A stretch of 33,690 nt of DNA from Burkholderiaceae bacterium (GCA_009924985.1 RFQL01000009.1:1-33690), one strand, 5' to 3'. Shown: positions 1-10,802, counted from the stretch's first letter. Numbers and translations are program-made. Notes: generated by a model not told the origin, from the letters alone.

Positions 1-1
1 A

Positions 2-559
2 CAGCTAAGCCAAAATATTGTTTTGCAAAGCTTAGATCAAAACAGTATGGCCGAATTAGAAAGTTCTTTAGAGATTTCCGATCTGAAGAAGTCCGAGATT
101 TTACTACGTCAAGGCAGTTATCAGATGGAGCAATACTTTGTGCTGGATGGAATTCTGAAGCGGATTGTATCTAGCGCCGATGCCAAGGAGATGATTCTCC
201 GTTTTGCGCTTGAGAAAGACATTGAAACAAGTTATGCAGCATGGCGCTTGCAACGTGCAGCACCCTATAGCATTGCCTTGGTGACCAAAGCTCGGGTTGC
301 ACGGATGCCCTTAAAAAAATGGGCTGAGTTTTTGGAGGCCCATCCCAAATTAAAAGAAAGTTTTGAGTTTGAGGTAATGCGCTTAATGAGCGAAATCATG
401 GCACACACCATCACCTTGCATATGCTGGATGCCCCAGGACGAGTAGAACGATTTTTACGTAAGTACGAAAATCTGTTTGAGGTCTTACCTAAGAAAGAGC
501 TGGCAGCATATCTCAATCTCTCCCCAGAAACCCTAAGTAGGCTTAAAAGTAAGCATTAA
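2..559 (+). CDS. Crp/Fnr-family transcriptional regulator, 5' end cut by window edge
   Basis: The frame is open from base 2, so the true start is probably outside the window; a TTG at 23 and an ATG at 47 are internal candidates. The visible part has a cyclic-nucleotide-binding-type beta-roll (region around LLRQG and FVLDGILKRI), a long dimerisation helix near HMLDAPGRVERF, and a C-terminal helix-turn-helix ending KKELAAYLNLSPETLSRLK. The recognition helix carries E-T-L-S-R, the E-x-x-S-R signature that in Fnr reads TTGA half-sites. No cysteine is visible, so it is not an Fe-S oxygen sensor of the Fnr type. The protein stops right after the recognition helix, as in short Crp-like proteins. The oxc gene follows on the same strand with an Fnr-type box between them, so it is the likely regulator of the oxalate genes. 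Family confident; ligand unknown. Confidence 0.85.
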   Translation, partial: QLSQNIVLQSLDQNSMAELESSLEISDLKKSEILLRQGSYQMEQYFVLDGILKRIVSSADAKEMILRFALEKDIETSYAAWRLQRAAPYSIALVTKARVARMPLKKWAEFLEAHPKLKESFEFEVMRLMSEIMAHTITLHMLDAPGRVERFLRKYENLFEVLPKKELAAYLNLSPETLSRLKSKH

Positions 560-581
560 GAGCTATTTATATAAGTTATTA

Positions 582-636
582 GGATTTTAGGGATTTAGAA
601 TGAGGGCCAACCCTCAGTATTTATTGGATTTTAGGG
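582..636. repeat. 11-bp direct repeat flanking a small inverted repeat
   Basis: GGATTTTAGGG occurs at 582-592 and again at 626-636, 44 bp apart (about four helical turns). Between them lies TGAGGG-CCAA-CCCTCA at 601-616, a perfect 6-bp inverted repeat. It is not followed by a T-run, so it is a poor intrinsic terminator. It could be a regulator site or a weak end of the upstream gene. The repeats are seen directly; any function is inference. Confidence 0.5.
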
Positions 637-639
637 GAA

Positions 640-655
640 ATTGACGAAAGTCAAT
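640..655 (+). promoter_or_regulatory. Fnr/Nnr-type operator upstream of oxc
   Basis: ATTGAC-GAAA-GTCAAT is a perfect dyad matching the Fnr/Dnr/Nnr site class (TTGAY-N4-RTCAA). Its centre at 647.5 lies 41.5 bases before a start point at about 689, predicted from the -10-like TAAGAT at 677-682. That is the classical class II activator position. The adjacent regulator gene has the matching E-x-x-S-R helix. Confidence 0.7.
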
Positions 656-676
656 GCTGATCCAACCCCGCGGCCC

Positions 677-682
677 TAAGAT
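677..682 (+). promoter_or_regulatory. Candidate -10 element of the oxc promoter
   Basis: TAAGAT matches the sigma-70 -10 consensus at four of six positions. No -35 is apparent, as expected when an activator bound at 640-655 takes that place. It implies a leader of about 36 bases before the ATG at 726. Confidence 0.4.
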
Positions 683-725
683 TCGTCACAGTTCAACCGA
701 CACCCCCCCTTTTTTTAAGGAGCTA

Positions 726-2501
726 ATGTTGAATAAAACCAATCCCACTGAGAGAGATAAGGCTATGCTGACAGCGACCATAGAGCATTCTGCAAACACA
801 ACCGCAGGAGAGACCCCATTAACCGATGGCTTTCATCTGGTTATCGATGCTTTGAAAGCAAATGATATTGACACCATCTTCGGTTTGGTTGGTATTCCGA
901 TTACCGACCTTGCGCGCCTAGCGCAAGCAGAAGGAATACGGTTTATTGGATTTCGTCACGAGCAGCACGCAGGTAATGCCGCAGCAATTGCGGGTTACAT
1001 GACGCAAAAGCCTGGTATTTGCTTGACGGTTTCTGCCCCAGGATTTTTGAATGGTTTAACAGCACTGGCCAATGCCACTACTAATTGCTTCCCTATGATT
1101 TTGATCTCAGGCTCCAGTGAACGCGAGATCGTTGATTTGCAGCAGGGTGATTACGAAGAGATGGATCAGCTGAATGCAGCGAAGCCTTATGCGAAGGCGT
1201 CCTACCGAATCAATAAAGCGGAAGACATTGCCATTGGTGTGGCACGCGCCATTCGTGCAGCAGTATCGGGTCGGCCAGGTGGTGTTTATTTAGATCTCCC
1301 CGCGCAACTCCTGGGACAAAGTATCCCAGCCCAAAAAGGGAAAGAGTCGTTGTTCCGTGTCATTGATGCGGCACCAAAACAAATCCCAGCGCCTGATGCG
1401 GTAAAGCGCGCTATTGATGTATTGAAATCAGCCAAGCGTCCATTAATTCTTCTGGGTAAGGGTGCAGCATATGCTCAAGCTGATCAGGAGATTAAAGATC
1501 TAGTTGAGAAGTCTGGTATTCCCTATCTGCCGATGTCGATGGCCAAAGGATTATTACCCGACACACATCCGCAATGCGCATCTGCTGCCCGCTCATTTGT
1601 ATTATCAGAAGCAGATACCGTCATGCTGATCGGCGCTCGCTTGAACTGGCTCTTGGCCCATGGTAAGGGCAAGACATGGGGCAACCATTTAAAGAAATTT
1701 ATCCAAATTGATATTGCACCGACCGAGATCGATAGCAACGTGCCAATTGCTGCACCCGTGATTGGAGATGTTGGTTCTTGTGTAAATGAGCTTTTGAAGC
1801 AAATTGCGAGCGTTCCTAAGCCAAGCCCAGAATGGCTCAGCGCAATTAAAGAAAAGACCGACAAGAATATTGCGAAGATGGAGGAGACTCTTTCTAAGAA
1901 CCCATCCCCCATGAACTTTCATAGCGCTTTGCGCGTTATTCGGGATGTCGTGAAAGCGAATCCTGAAGTGAACATTGTTAACGAGGGTGCAAATACTTTG
2001 GACTATGCTCGTAGCATCGTTAACATGTATAAGCCTCGCAAGCGTTTTGACTCAGGTACTTGGGGCATTATGGGGATTGGCATGGGTTATGCCATTGGTG
2101 CTGCAGTTGTTAGTAAGCAACCCGTTATTGCGATTGAGGGCGATAGCGCATTTGGTTTCAGTGGCATGGAGCTTGAAACTATTTGCCGTTACAACCTCCC
2201 AATCATCACCGTGGTCTTCAACAACAATGGCGTATACCGCGGTACCGATGTGAACCCTACTGGCGGCCCTGATGTGGCGCCCACGGTATTTGTGAAGAAC
2301 GCTCGTTACGACAAAATGATGGAAGCTTTTGGTGGCGTCGGCTTTAATGCGACCACTCCACAAGAGCTGATGGATGCATTGAATCAATCGTTAACTTTTG
2401 GCAAGCCAACGGTAATCAATGCAGTGATTGATGAAACTGCTGGAACCGAGAGTGGCCGTTTGACTAATCTCAATCCAGCATCGACAGCAACAAAGAAGTA
2501 A
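726..2501 (+). CDS. oxc: Oxalyl-CoA decarboxylase
   Basis: ThDP-dependent enzyme converting oxalyl-CoA to formyl-CoA and CO2, the energy-conserving step of oxalate catabolism. The sequence closely follows the Oxalobacter formigenes enzyme: LTDGFH near the N terminus, FRHEQHAG with the ThDP-activating Glu (about residue 79), [21 protein letters not shown] split here only by the Tyr-Glu pair at about 143-144, the ThDP/Mg motif starting [10 protein letters not shown] and ending at the NNN run, and the C-terminal ESGRL that contributes active-site Ser and Arg. The ATG at 726 follows AAGGAG (717-722) at a short 3-nt spacing; TTG at 729 and ATG at 765 are alternatives. The resulting 591 residues exceed the usual ~568 by an N-terminal extension. 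It precedes frc by 37 nt in one operon that ends at the terminator at 3822. Confidence 0.97.
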   Translation: MLNKTNPTERDKAMLTATIEHSANTTAGETPLTDGFHLVIDALKANDIDTIFGLVGIPITDLARLAQAEGIRFIGFRHEQHAGNAAAIAGYMTQKPGICLTVSAPGFLNGLTALANATTNCFPMILISGSSEREIVDLQQGDYEEMDQLNAAKPYAKASYRINKAEDIAIGVARAIRAAVSGRPGGVYLDLPAQLLGQSIPAQKGKESLFRVIDAAPKQIPAPDAVKRAIDVLKSAKRPLILLGKGAAYAQADQEIKDLVEKSGIPYLPMSMAKGLLPDTHPQCASAARSFVLSEADTVMLIGARLNWLLAHGKGKTWGNHLKKFIQIDIAPTEIDSNVPIAAPVIGDVGSCVNELLKQIASVPKPSPEWLSAIKEKTDKNIAKMEETLSKNPSPMNFHSALRVIRDVVKANPEVNIVNEGANTLDYARSIVNMYKPRKRFDSGTWGIMGIGMGYAIGAAVVSKQPVIAIEGDSAFGFSGMELETICRYNLPIITVVFNNNGVYRGTDVNPTGGPDVAPTVFVKNARYDKMMEAFGGVGFNATTPQELMDALNQSLTFGKPTVINAVIDETAGTESGRLTNLNPASTATKK

Positions 2502-2538
2502 TCTAATTAATTGATATAGAGTTCAAAGGAGATTCAAG

Positions 2539-3789
2539 ATGACCAAACCACTAGACGGAATTCGGATTATCGATTTCACCCATGTACAAGCTGGACCTGC
2601 TTGCACGCAATTACTCGGTTTTTATGGTGCGGATGTTATTAAAGTAGAGCGCCCAGGATCTGGCGACGTGACTCGTAGTCAATTACGCGATATTCCAGAT
2701 GCGGATGCTCTCTACTTCACCATGCTTAATGGCAATAAGCGTTCTTTAACGCTGGATACCAAAACGGCTGAGGGTAAAGAGGTGCTTGAAAAGTTAATTA
2801 AGGTATCTGATGTGATGGTCGAAAACTTTGGTCCAGGCGCCTTAGATCGCATGGGATTCTCATGGGACCGCATTATGGAACTGAACCCCAAAATGATTTT
2901 GGCCTCTGTTAAAGGTTTCTCCGACGGTCACTCCTATGAAGACCTCAAGGTTTATGAGAACGTAGCTCAATGCGCCGGTGGTGCTGCCTCAACCACTGGT
3001 TTCTGGGATGGTCCTCCAACCGTTTCCGCTGCTGCTTTGGGTGATAGCAATACTGGTATGCACTTAGCAATTGGTATTTTGACCGCATTAATGCATCGTC
3101 AGAAGACCGGTAAAGGTCAAAAGGTTGCTTGCTCGATGCAAGATGCTGTATTGAATCTCTGCCGCGTGAAGTTGCGCGATCAACAACGCCTAGATCGGAT
3201 TGGTTACCTTGAAGAGTATCCACAATATCCCCATGGTAAGTTCAGTGATGTTGTACCTCGCGGTGGCAATGCCGGTGGTGGTGGACAGCCAGGCTGGGTT
3301 TTAAAGTGCAAAGGCTGGGAAACGGATCCCAACGCTTATATTTATTTCACCATTCAAGGCCATGCATGGGAGCCAATCACTAAAGCGCTTGGCAAACCTG
3401 AGTGGGCAACCGATCCAGCTTATATGACTGCACAGGCTCGTCAGGATAAGATTTTTGATATTTTTGCAACCATTGAAGACTGGTTAAAAGATAAAACTAA
3501 ATATGAAGCAGTGGATATTTTGCGTAAGTTTGATATTCCGTGTGCACCAGTGCTGTCGATGAAAGAACTTGCGGAGTCTCCTGATCTACGTGAGAGTGGT
3601 TCGATTGTGGAAGTTGATCACAAGGTGCGTGGTAAGTACCTAACCATTGGTAGCCCAATCAAGTTCTCCGACTTGAAAGTGGAAGTGAAGCCTTCCCCAG
3701 TATTGGGTGAGCACACCGATGAGGTCTTGGCCGATTTGGGATACTCCAAGGAGCAAATTGCCAATTTGCATACTGCTAAGGCTGTGTAA
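2539..3789 (+). CDS. frc: Formyl-CoA:oxalate CoA-transferase
   Basis: Class III CoA-transferase moving CoA from formyl-CoA to oxalate, giving oxalyl-CoA for Oxc and releasing formate. It is 416 residues, the size of E. coli YfdW. The catalytic Asp is at 169 (LGDSN), Gln17 is in FTHVQAGP, and the mobile glycine loop GGGGQ is at 246-250. Position 48 is Gln (TRSQLRD), as I recall for YfdW, where O. formigenes Frc has Trp; compared with O. formigenes a stretch of about 11 residues before the loop is missing, also as in YfdW. The ribosome site AAAGGAG (2525-2531) lies 7 nt before ATG. It is cotranscribed with oxc and followed by a strong terminator. Confidence 0.96.
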   Translation: MTKPLDGIRIIDFTHVQAGPACTQLLGFYGADVIKVERPGSGDVTRSQLRDIPDADALYFTMLNGNKRSLTLDTKTAEGKEVLEKLIKVSDVMVENFGPGALDRMGFSWDRIMELNPKMILASVKGFSDGHSYEDLKVYENVAQCAGGAASTTGFWDGPPTVSAAALGDSNTGMHLAIGILTALMHRQKTGKGQKVACSMQDAVLNLCRVKLRDQQRLDRIGYLEEYPQYPHGKFSDVVPRGGNAGGGGQPGWVLKCKGWETDPNAYIYFTIQGHAWEPITKALGKPEWATDPAYMTAQARQDKIFDIFATIEDWLKDKTKYEAVDILRKFDIPCAPVLSMKELAESPDLRESGSIVEVDHKVRGKYLTIGSPIKFSDLKVEVKPSPVLGEHTDEVLADLGYSKEQIANLHTAKAV

Positions 3790-3821
3790 TCCAATCAGCC
3801 TTATTTAAGCTGTTTAAGAAT

Positions 3822-3847
3822 GGCGCCCTCATCAGGCGCCTTTTTTT
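3822..3847 (+). terminator. Intrinsic terminator of the oxc-frc operon
   Basis: GGCGCC (3822-3827), a 7-nt loop, GGCGCC (3835-3840) and seven T. It separates oxc-frc from the second frc unit. Confidence 0.9.
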
Positions 3848-3950
3848 CGACTATCATTCAGATGGATAAGGGGCAAACTGGCAGAATTTTATAGCCCATC
3901 TCGTTTCTAGCCCGATGATCAAATTTGGCTCTGCAGCCCAATTCGGTTAA

Positions 3951-3968
3951 TACCAGCGCTGGTAAAAT
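3951..3968 (+). promoter_or_regulatory. 14-bp palindrome overlapping a candidate promoter of the second frc
   Basis: TACCAGCGCTGGTA (3951-3964) is a perfect palindrome. Its last two bases begin TAAAAT (3963-3968), a good -10 candidate 39 bases before the ATG at 4008. A protein bound here would block the spacer and -10, so a repressor operator is the simplest reading. The Fnr-type box found before oxc and tctC is absent here. Confidence 0.5.
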
Positions 3969-4007
3969 ACTTTTGTTTACGATTATTTACTTTTTTGGAT
4001 TTTTCTT

Positions 4008-5240
4008 ATGGCAAAAGCACTTGAAGGGATCAAGATCCTCGATTTCACCCACGTTCAATCAGGACCCACCTGCACACAGTTATTAGCTTGGTTTGGCGCA
4101 GACGTCATTAAAGTCGAGCGATCCGGCGAGGGAGATGCCACTCGCAAACAGTTACAAGATATTCCAGATGCAGATAGTTTGTACTTCACCATGCTGAACC
4201 ATAATAAGCGTTCGATTACGGTAAACACCAAAACTCCTGAAGGTAAAGATATTTTGGAGCGCTTAATTAAGCAGTGCGATGTTTTAGTAGAGAACTTTGC
4301 CCCAGGCGCTTTGGATCGGATGGGATTTACGTGGGAGCATATTCAGTCCCTGAACCCCCAGATGATTATGGCTTCGATTAAAGGCTTTGGACCTGGTCCT
4401 TATGAGGACTGTAAGGTGTACGAGAACGTGGCGCAATGTGCGGGTGGGTCAGCCTCTACCACTGGCTTTGATGACGGCCCTCCATTGGTAACTGGTGCTC
4501 AGATTGGGGATAGTGGCACAGGCCTACACCTTGCTTTAGGCATAGTAACCGCGCTATATCACCGCACACATTCTGGTAAAGGTCAGAAGGTGGATGCCGC
4601 AATGCAAGATGCAGTATTAAATCTCTGCCGTGTCAAATTACGCGATCGTATTGGCACAATGCAAGAGTATCCACAATTCCCGAATGGTAAATTTGGTGAT
4701 GCAGTGCCCCGCTCTGGTAATGCTTCCGGTGGCGGTCAGCCTGGCTGGATTCTTAAATGCAAAGGTTGGGAAACCGATCCAAATTCTTATATCTATGTGG
4801 TGGTGCAAGCAGCTGTTTGGGAGGCAATCTGTAAGGTAATTGGTCGCGAGGATTGGATTACCGATAAAGACTATGCCTCACCAATGGCACGACTACCCCG
4901 TTTAATGGGTGTCTTCGCTGAAATTGAGAAATGGACCATGTCGCTAACTAAGTTTGAGGTAATGAATATTCTCAATAAATACGATGTGCCATGTGGCCCA
5001 ATCTTATCCATGAAAGAAATTGCGGAGGAGCCCGCACTGCGAGCAACGGGTACCGTGGTTGAGGTAGACCATCCTATTCGTGGCAAGTATCTGACCGTCG
5101 GTAACCCAATTAAGCTATCCGATAGCCCAACCGAGGTAACTCGTTCACCATTATTGGGTGAGCATACCGATCAGATCTTGCAAGAATTAGGATTTAATAC
5201 TGATCAATTGATTGATTTACGTCATAAGAAAGTAATCTAA
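4008..5240 (+). CDS. frc: Second formyl-CoA:oxalate CoA-transferase paralogue (class III CoA-transferase)
   Basis: A 410-residue paralogue of the upstream Frc, alike along its whole length. The catalytic Asp is at 168 (IGDSG) and Gln17 is kept (FTHVQSGP). Three differences stand out. The segment [12 protein letters not shown] of the first copy is shortened to RIGTMQE, removing about five residues. The glycine loop reads SGGGQ instead of GGGGQ. FWDGPP reads FDDGPP. These touch the active-site loop and could shift acceptor or donor preference, so it may use another acid than oxalate. It has its own promoter region after a terminator and is followed by a formyltransferase gene with one base between stop and ATG, so the two are surely cotranslated. 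Family is certain; exact substrate is not. Confidence 0.9.
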   Translation: MAKALEGIKILDFTHVQSGPTCTQLLAWFGADVIKVERSGEGDATRKQLQDIPDADSLYFTMLNHNKRSITVNTKTPEGKDILERLIKQCDVLVENFAPGALDRMGFTWEHIQSLNPQMIMASIKGFGPGPYEDCKVYENVAQCAGGSASTTGFDDGPPLVTGAQIGDSGTGLHLALGIVTALYHRTHSGKGQKVDAAMQDAVLNLCRVKLRDRIGTMQEYPQFPNGKFGDAVPRSGNASGGGQPGWILKCKGWETDPNSYIYVVVQAAVWEAICKVIGREDWITDKDYASPMARLPRLMGVFAEIEKWTMSLTKFEVMNILNKYDVPCGPILSMKEIAEEPALRATGTVVEVDHPIRGKYLTVGNPIKLSDSPTEVTRSPLLGEHTDQILQELGFNTDQLIDLRHKKVI

Positions 5241-5241
5241 T

Positions 5242-6177
5242 ATGCGCATTGCCCTGATTGGCAGTCAGGACTTTGGTAAGGCTGCCCTAGAGGCATTTTT
5301 AGAGCGGGGTGACGAAGTCGTTGCTGTATTTTGTCCTCCTGATAATCCCAAGGCGACCAAGCCCGAGATCCTAAAGGAGACCGCATTAGCCCGCGGCCTT
5401 AATTTGCTGCAATTTTCGAGTCTTAAACTCCCTGAGGCTGCCCAAGCGATGCGTGATAGTCAGGCTGATATTTGTGTAATGGCCTATGTGTTGCAATCTG
5501 TACCGCAAGACTTAGTGAAGATCCCGCGCTTTGGCACGATTCAGTATCACCCATCCCTGTTACCTAAGTATCGTGGCCCTAGCGCGATTGGATGGTCGAT
5601 TGCATTGGGTGAGACCAAGACGGGCCTAACCATTTTTCGTCCTTCTGATGGCTTGGATGAGGGCGAAGTCATTTTACAAAAAGAGGCTCCCATTGGGCCT
5701 GATGACACTCTAGGACAGGTTTATTTCAATTACCTTTTTCCACTAGGTATTCAGGCTTTGCTTGAAGCTGCTGATCTAGTTGCAGCGGGTAAGCACCAAG
5801 AGATTATCCAAGACGAGTCACAAGCTAATTACGAAGGGTGGTTTGATCAGGCAGCCGCACGGATTCATTGGTCAAATCACATCAATCAGATTTATAACCT
5901 AATTCGTGCTTGCAATCCCGCCCCAGGTGCTTGGACTACTTTGCATGGCGAGAAGGTGCAAATCTATGATGTGCGCAAACACATCACGCCAAGCTTTGGA
6001 TCAGTCAAAGGTAAGCCTGGTGAGATTATTGAGATTAGTAAGGATTCGTTCAAAGTCGCGTGCCATGGTGGGCAGATTGAGGTCCTAAAAGCGAAAGCAG
6101 GAAAAGGTAGTAAGGTATCAGGAGCAGAACTCAGTACTTCGCTAAGCTTGCAATTAGGACAGTTCTTCGACGCTTAG
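5242..6177 (+). CDS. Formyltransferase-fold protein, 10-formyl-THF hydrolase/transferase-like
   Basis: A 311-residue protein with an N-terminal formyltransferase Rossmann fold and a C-terminal OB-like Formyl_trans_C domain (from about 205, ARIHWSNHINQIYNLIRA). It resembles the hydrolase domain of mammalian 10-formyl-THF dehydrogenase (ALDH1L1) more than Met-tRNA formyltransferase: the core reads YHPSLLPKYRGPSAIGW with His103, and DGLDEGE with Asp139, matching the catalytic His/Asp pair of that family. It lacks the HHSFLP form of PurU. It starts one base after the second frc, which argues for a role with formyl-CoA: formyl transfer between CoA and tetrahydrofolate, or formyl-THF hydrolysis. 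That function is inference. Its stop lies one base from that of convergent panC. Confidence 0.8.
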   Translation: MRIALIGSQDFGKAALEAFLERGDEVVAVFCPPDNPKATKPEILKETALARGLNLLQFSSLKLPEAAQAMRDSQADICVMAYVLQSVPQDLVKIPRFGTIQYHPSLLPKYRGPSAIGWSIALGETKTGLTIFRPSDGLDEGEVILQKEAPIGPDDTLGQVYFNYLFPLGIQALLEAADLVAAGKHQEIIQDESQANYEGWFDQAAARIHWSNHINQIYNLIRACNPAPGAWTTLHGEKVQIYDVRKHITPSFGSVKGKPGEIIEISKDSFKVACHGGQIEVLKAKAGKGSKVSGAELSTSLSLQLGQFFDA

Positions 6178-6178
6178 T

Positions 6179-7885
<1,707 letters not shown>

Positions 7886-7893
<8 letters not shown>

Positions 7894-8071
7894 TGTGATA
7901 CACGTAAGAATGCTGTTTGATGCGTGCTAACTGAGTACGACGTGTCTCCTCGGGATTTTGTGGCTTATCCCACAAGAGTGCGCGACCTTCCCGTTGTGCT
8001 TGCTCAAGATGCGGTTTTTGAGCCTTGAGTTGTTCTAAAAATTGGGTGGCTTGGGATTTATATTTCTTCAT
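7886..8071 (-). CDS. DUF3460 family small protein
   Basis: A 61-residue hydrophilic protein matching the DUF3460 pattern of Burkholderiales: KYxSxxTQFLxxLKxxxP at the N terminus, GRALLWDKPQ in the middle and a Tyr-containing tail (YVYHNE). It has no signal peptide or membrane segment. Its function is unknown. Its 3' end overlaps scpA by 8 nt, and it lies between metG and scpA on the same strand. A domain of unknown function kept beside scpA may serve chromosome maintenance, but only position supports that. Confidence 0.85.
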
Positions 8072-8140
8072 AAACTCAATAAGTTATAGAATAAAACAGG
8101 AATTACTACCACCCATTATTAACGATTTTTGGGTGAGGCC

Positions 8141-9799
8141 TCAAAGATTGAGTTTCAGCAGTTCGTCAAGCTGGGTTTGCTCGACCCGTGTCATCAAATG
8201 TTTGTAGGGTTGAATGGGCGAGCTACTCTTTAGAGAGGTTTTGATATCTTGCCATTGCATTGCTGGAACTCCCAAGAAAGTCTCGACGTTTGTAACTAGC
8301 TTAGGCAGAACAGGTTTGAGGTAAAGACTTAAACAACGGAAGGACTCCAAGATGACGCTGCAAACTTCATGCAATTGAGCGCTGCGAGTAAGGTCTTTGG
8401 CAAGATCCCAGGGCTTGTTCTCATTCACAAAGCCATTTACAAGATCCGCCAATTCCATAATTTGCCGAATTGCTTTGGCGTACTCCCTTGATTCATAGAG
8501 CTCAGAAATACCGTTACTTGAATTAGCAATCGTGGCAAGAAGTGGATGAGCCATTGCGCTGTCAAGAACGCGACCCTCAAAGCGCTTCACTAAAAATCCG
8601 GCGCTGCGGCTGGCGATATTGATGTATTTGCCTAAAAGGTCACTATTCACACGAGCCACGAAGTCTTGCAAGTTAAGATCAAGATCTTCCATGCTGGCGT
8701 TTAACTTGGTCGCAAAGTAGTAGCGAAACCATTCAGGATTAAGGCCTGCTTCAATCACACTATATGCGGAGATTAAAGTGCCCCGAGATTTACTCATCTT
8801 TTCACCATCGACCGTCAGAAAACCGTGTGCAAAGATATTGGTGGGGGTGCGGTATCCAGAAAAATGCAAAGTTGCTGGCCAAAACAAAGTATGAAAATAG
8901 AGAATATCTTTACCGATAAAGTGGTATTGCTCAGTCTTGCTATCAGGCTTAACCCAGTCATCAAAGACCAGCCCCTTAGCCTTGCAGTAATTCAAAAAGC
9001 TAGCGTAATAGCCAATCGGGGCATCAAGCCAGACATAAAAATATTTACCTGGTGCATCGGGGATTTCAAAACCGAAGTAGGGCGCATCGCGCGAGATATC
9101 CCAATCACCTAACTTGCTATCCCCCTTAATACCAACCCATTCTTTCATCTTATTTTTTGCTTCAGTCTGAAGTGGTGTCTTGACCTGTGTCCACTCGCGT
9201 AAGAATGATTCGCAACGGGGATCGGAGAGCTTGAAAAAATAATGATCAGATACTTTACGAACGGGGGTGGCACCGCTCACGACGGAATACGGATTTTTGA
9301 GATCGGTTGGCGCATAAGTGGCACCACATTTTTCGCACGAGTCACCATACTGATCGGCGGCACCGCATTTTGGACAGTTACCTTTAATGAAACGATCTGG
9401 CAGGAACATTTCTTTAACAGGGTCGTAGGCTTGCTCAATCGCTCGCTTCTCAATTAAACCGGCGTCGCGTAATTTGAGATAAATCTCGCGCGCGAGCATT
9501 TCATTCTCAGGGCTATCGGTGGTGTAGTAGTGATCAAAAGAGATTAAAAAGTGATCGAAATCTCGTTTGTGCTCATGCCAGACTTTATCAATGAGCTCTT
9601 TAGGGCTGATGCCTTCTTTCTCCGCGCGCAACATGATGGGTGTGCCATGGGTATCATCGGCGCCCACATAATGGACCTCATGGCCACACATTCTCTGAAA
9701 GCGCACCCAAATATCGGTTTGTACGTATTCCACCAAATGGCCAATATGGATTTGGCCATTGGCATAGGGCAGGGCGGAGGTGACTAAAAGTTGACGCAT
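8141..9799 (-). CDS. metG: Methionyl-tRNA synthetase, without C-terminal tRNA-binding domain
   Basis: Class I aminoacyl-tRNA synthetase charging tRNA-Met. The 552 residues hold the HIGH-type motif in [13 protein letters not shown] near residue 20, a zinc knuckle with the pairs CPKCG and CEKCG (about 140-160), the KMSKS loop ([10 protein letters not shown]) near 335 and an alpha-helical anticodon-binding domain. The protein ends right after it, where the E. coli enzyme (about 677 residues) goes on into an OB-fold, Trbp111-like tRNA-binding and dimerisation domain. No trace of that domain follows before the DUF3460 gene 69 bases downstream. Enzymes lacking it exist in other bacteria, so this one is probably functional. 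Confidence 0.96.
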   Translation of the reverse strand: MRQLLVTSALPYANGQIHIGHLVEYVQTDIWVRFQRMCGHEVHYVGADDTHGTPIMLRAEKEGISPKELIDKVWHEHKRDFDHFLISFDHYYTTDSPENEMLAREIYLKLRDAGLIEKRAIEQAYDPVKEMFLPDRFIKGNCPKCGAADQYGDSCEKCGATYAPTDLKNPYSVVSGATPVRKVSDHYFFKLSDPRCESFLREWTQVKTPLQTEAKNKMKEWVGIKGDSKLGDWDISRDAPYFGFEIPDAPGKYFYVWLDAPIGYYASFLNYCKAKGLVFDDWVKPDSKTEQYHFIGKDILYFHTLFWPATLHFSGYRTPTNIFAHGFLTVDGEKMSKSRGTLISAYSVIEAGLNPEWFRYYFATKLNASMEDLDLNLQDFVARVNSDLLGKYINIASRSAGFLVKRFEGRVLDSAMAHPLLATIANSSNGISELYESREYAKAIRQIMELADLVNGFVNENKPWDLAKDLTRSAQLHEVCSVILESFRCLSLYLKPVLPKLVTNVETFLGVPAMQWQDIKTSLKSSSPIQPYKHLMTRVEQTQLDELLKLNL

Positions 9800-9916
9800 T
9801 TTATTTTTATCGATTCAGCAATGATTTTAGTCTGCGGTTAAAGTGATGGTCGATAACAATGGTTAAATGGTCAAAATAAGCTCAAAATAGTATTAGTTTG
9901 GCGTCGTGGAGACAGA

Positions 9917-10759
9917 ATGGCTGCAAGCGGTAAACACCTAATTACAATGAGTAATGCCTCTGTACCGGTGGTGCATGAGGTAGAGATTATCGACGAGTTG
10001 GGGCGTCGCAAGCCTACGTTTATCCCCGGTGAGCGCTCTCTAACCATTTATCTCGATAAACGCGAGGTTGTGACCTTAATGACCTTGGGGTCGGCTCCTG
10101 AGGCGCTCGTCTTGGGTTATTTGCGTAATCAGCGTTTAGTAGAGTCCCCGGCGGATATCGAAAGTATCCAGGTGGACTGGGAGACTGATTCTGCCGCTGT
10201 TAAAACACGACGTAGTACGGTTGATATTGATGCAATCACCAGCAAACGCGTGGTGACCACCGGCTGTGGTCAGGGCACGATGTTTGGGGGGCTCATGGAG
10301 GATATGGCGCAAATACGCTTACCAGAGGGCCCTAAATTGCATCAAGCTGCGATTGTGGATTTGTTAGAGCAGATCCGGGCACACGAGACGATTTATAAAA
10401 AGGCGGGCTCGGTACATGCCTGTGCAGTATTTGAGCGCGAGGGAGATAACAAAGCACGCCTAATCTACTTGATTGAGGATGTTGGTCGCCACAATGCGGT
10501 GGATTCGATCTCAGGCTTGATGTGGTTGGTAAATCGCCCAGGCGAGAACCTTATTTTCTTTACGACTGGTCGCTTGACCTCCGAAATGGTCATTAAGGGT
10601 GCCCAAATGGGTATTCCATTCCTCCTAACCCGCTCTGGGGTCACGCAAATGGGCTTAGAGCTGGCTCGCAAGACCCATCTCACCTTATTGTCCCGCTGCT
10701 CGGGTAAGCATTTTGAGATCTACAATGCCCCCGAGCGTGTGGTTTTTCAGTCAAGTTAA
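9917..10759 (+). CDS. fdhD: FdhD, formate dehydrogenase accessory sulfurtransferase
   Basis: FdhD passes sulfur from a cysteine desulfurase to the molybdenum-guanine-dinucleotide cofactor and is needed for formate dehydrogenase activity. The protein has 280 residues. Family features are RSLTIYLDKREVVTLMTLG with the following GYLRNQRL, the cysteine motif at 117, EDVGRHNAVD near 187-196, and FTTGRLTSEMV. The cysteine motif reads TGCGQGTMFGG, so only the first Cys of the E. coli CxxC is present. TGGAG (9907-9911) lies 5 nt before ATG. No formate dehydrogenase genes are in the window, but formate is the end product of Oxc/Frc, so FdhD fits the metabolism. Confidence 0.95.
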   Translation: MAASGKHLITMSNASVPVVHEVEIIDELGRRKPTFIPGERSLTIYLDKREVVTLMTLGSAPEALVLGYLRNQRLVESPADIESIQVDWETDSAAVKTRRSTVDIDAITSKRVVTTGCGQGTMFGGLMEDMAQIRLPEGPKLHQAAIVDLLEQIRAHETIYKKAGSVHACAVFEREGDNKARLIYLIEDVGRHNAVDSISGLMWLVNRPGENLIFFTTGRLTSEMVIKGAQMGIPFLLTRSGVTQMGLELARKTHLTLLSRCSGKHFEIYNAPERVVFQSS

Positions 10760-10802
10760 ACCCCTAAAACCCCGCTTTATGTCCAGCCGGGCATGAAAGT
10801 CT

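Noticed and set aside
1523-1912. 129-codon minus-strand ORF inside oxc
   Set aside because: Antisense shadow of a conserved enzyme, with no family resemblance or ribosome site.
2511-2527. TTGATATAGAGTTCAA before frc as a third Fnr-type box
   Set aside because: The half-sites are separated by the wrong distance and the right half is AGTTC rather than RTCAA.
3914-3922. GATGATCAA before frc2 as an operator half-site
   Set aside because: No matching TTGA half-site lies at four bases' distance.
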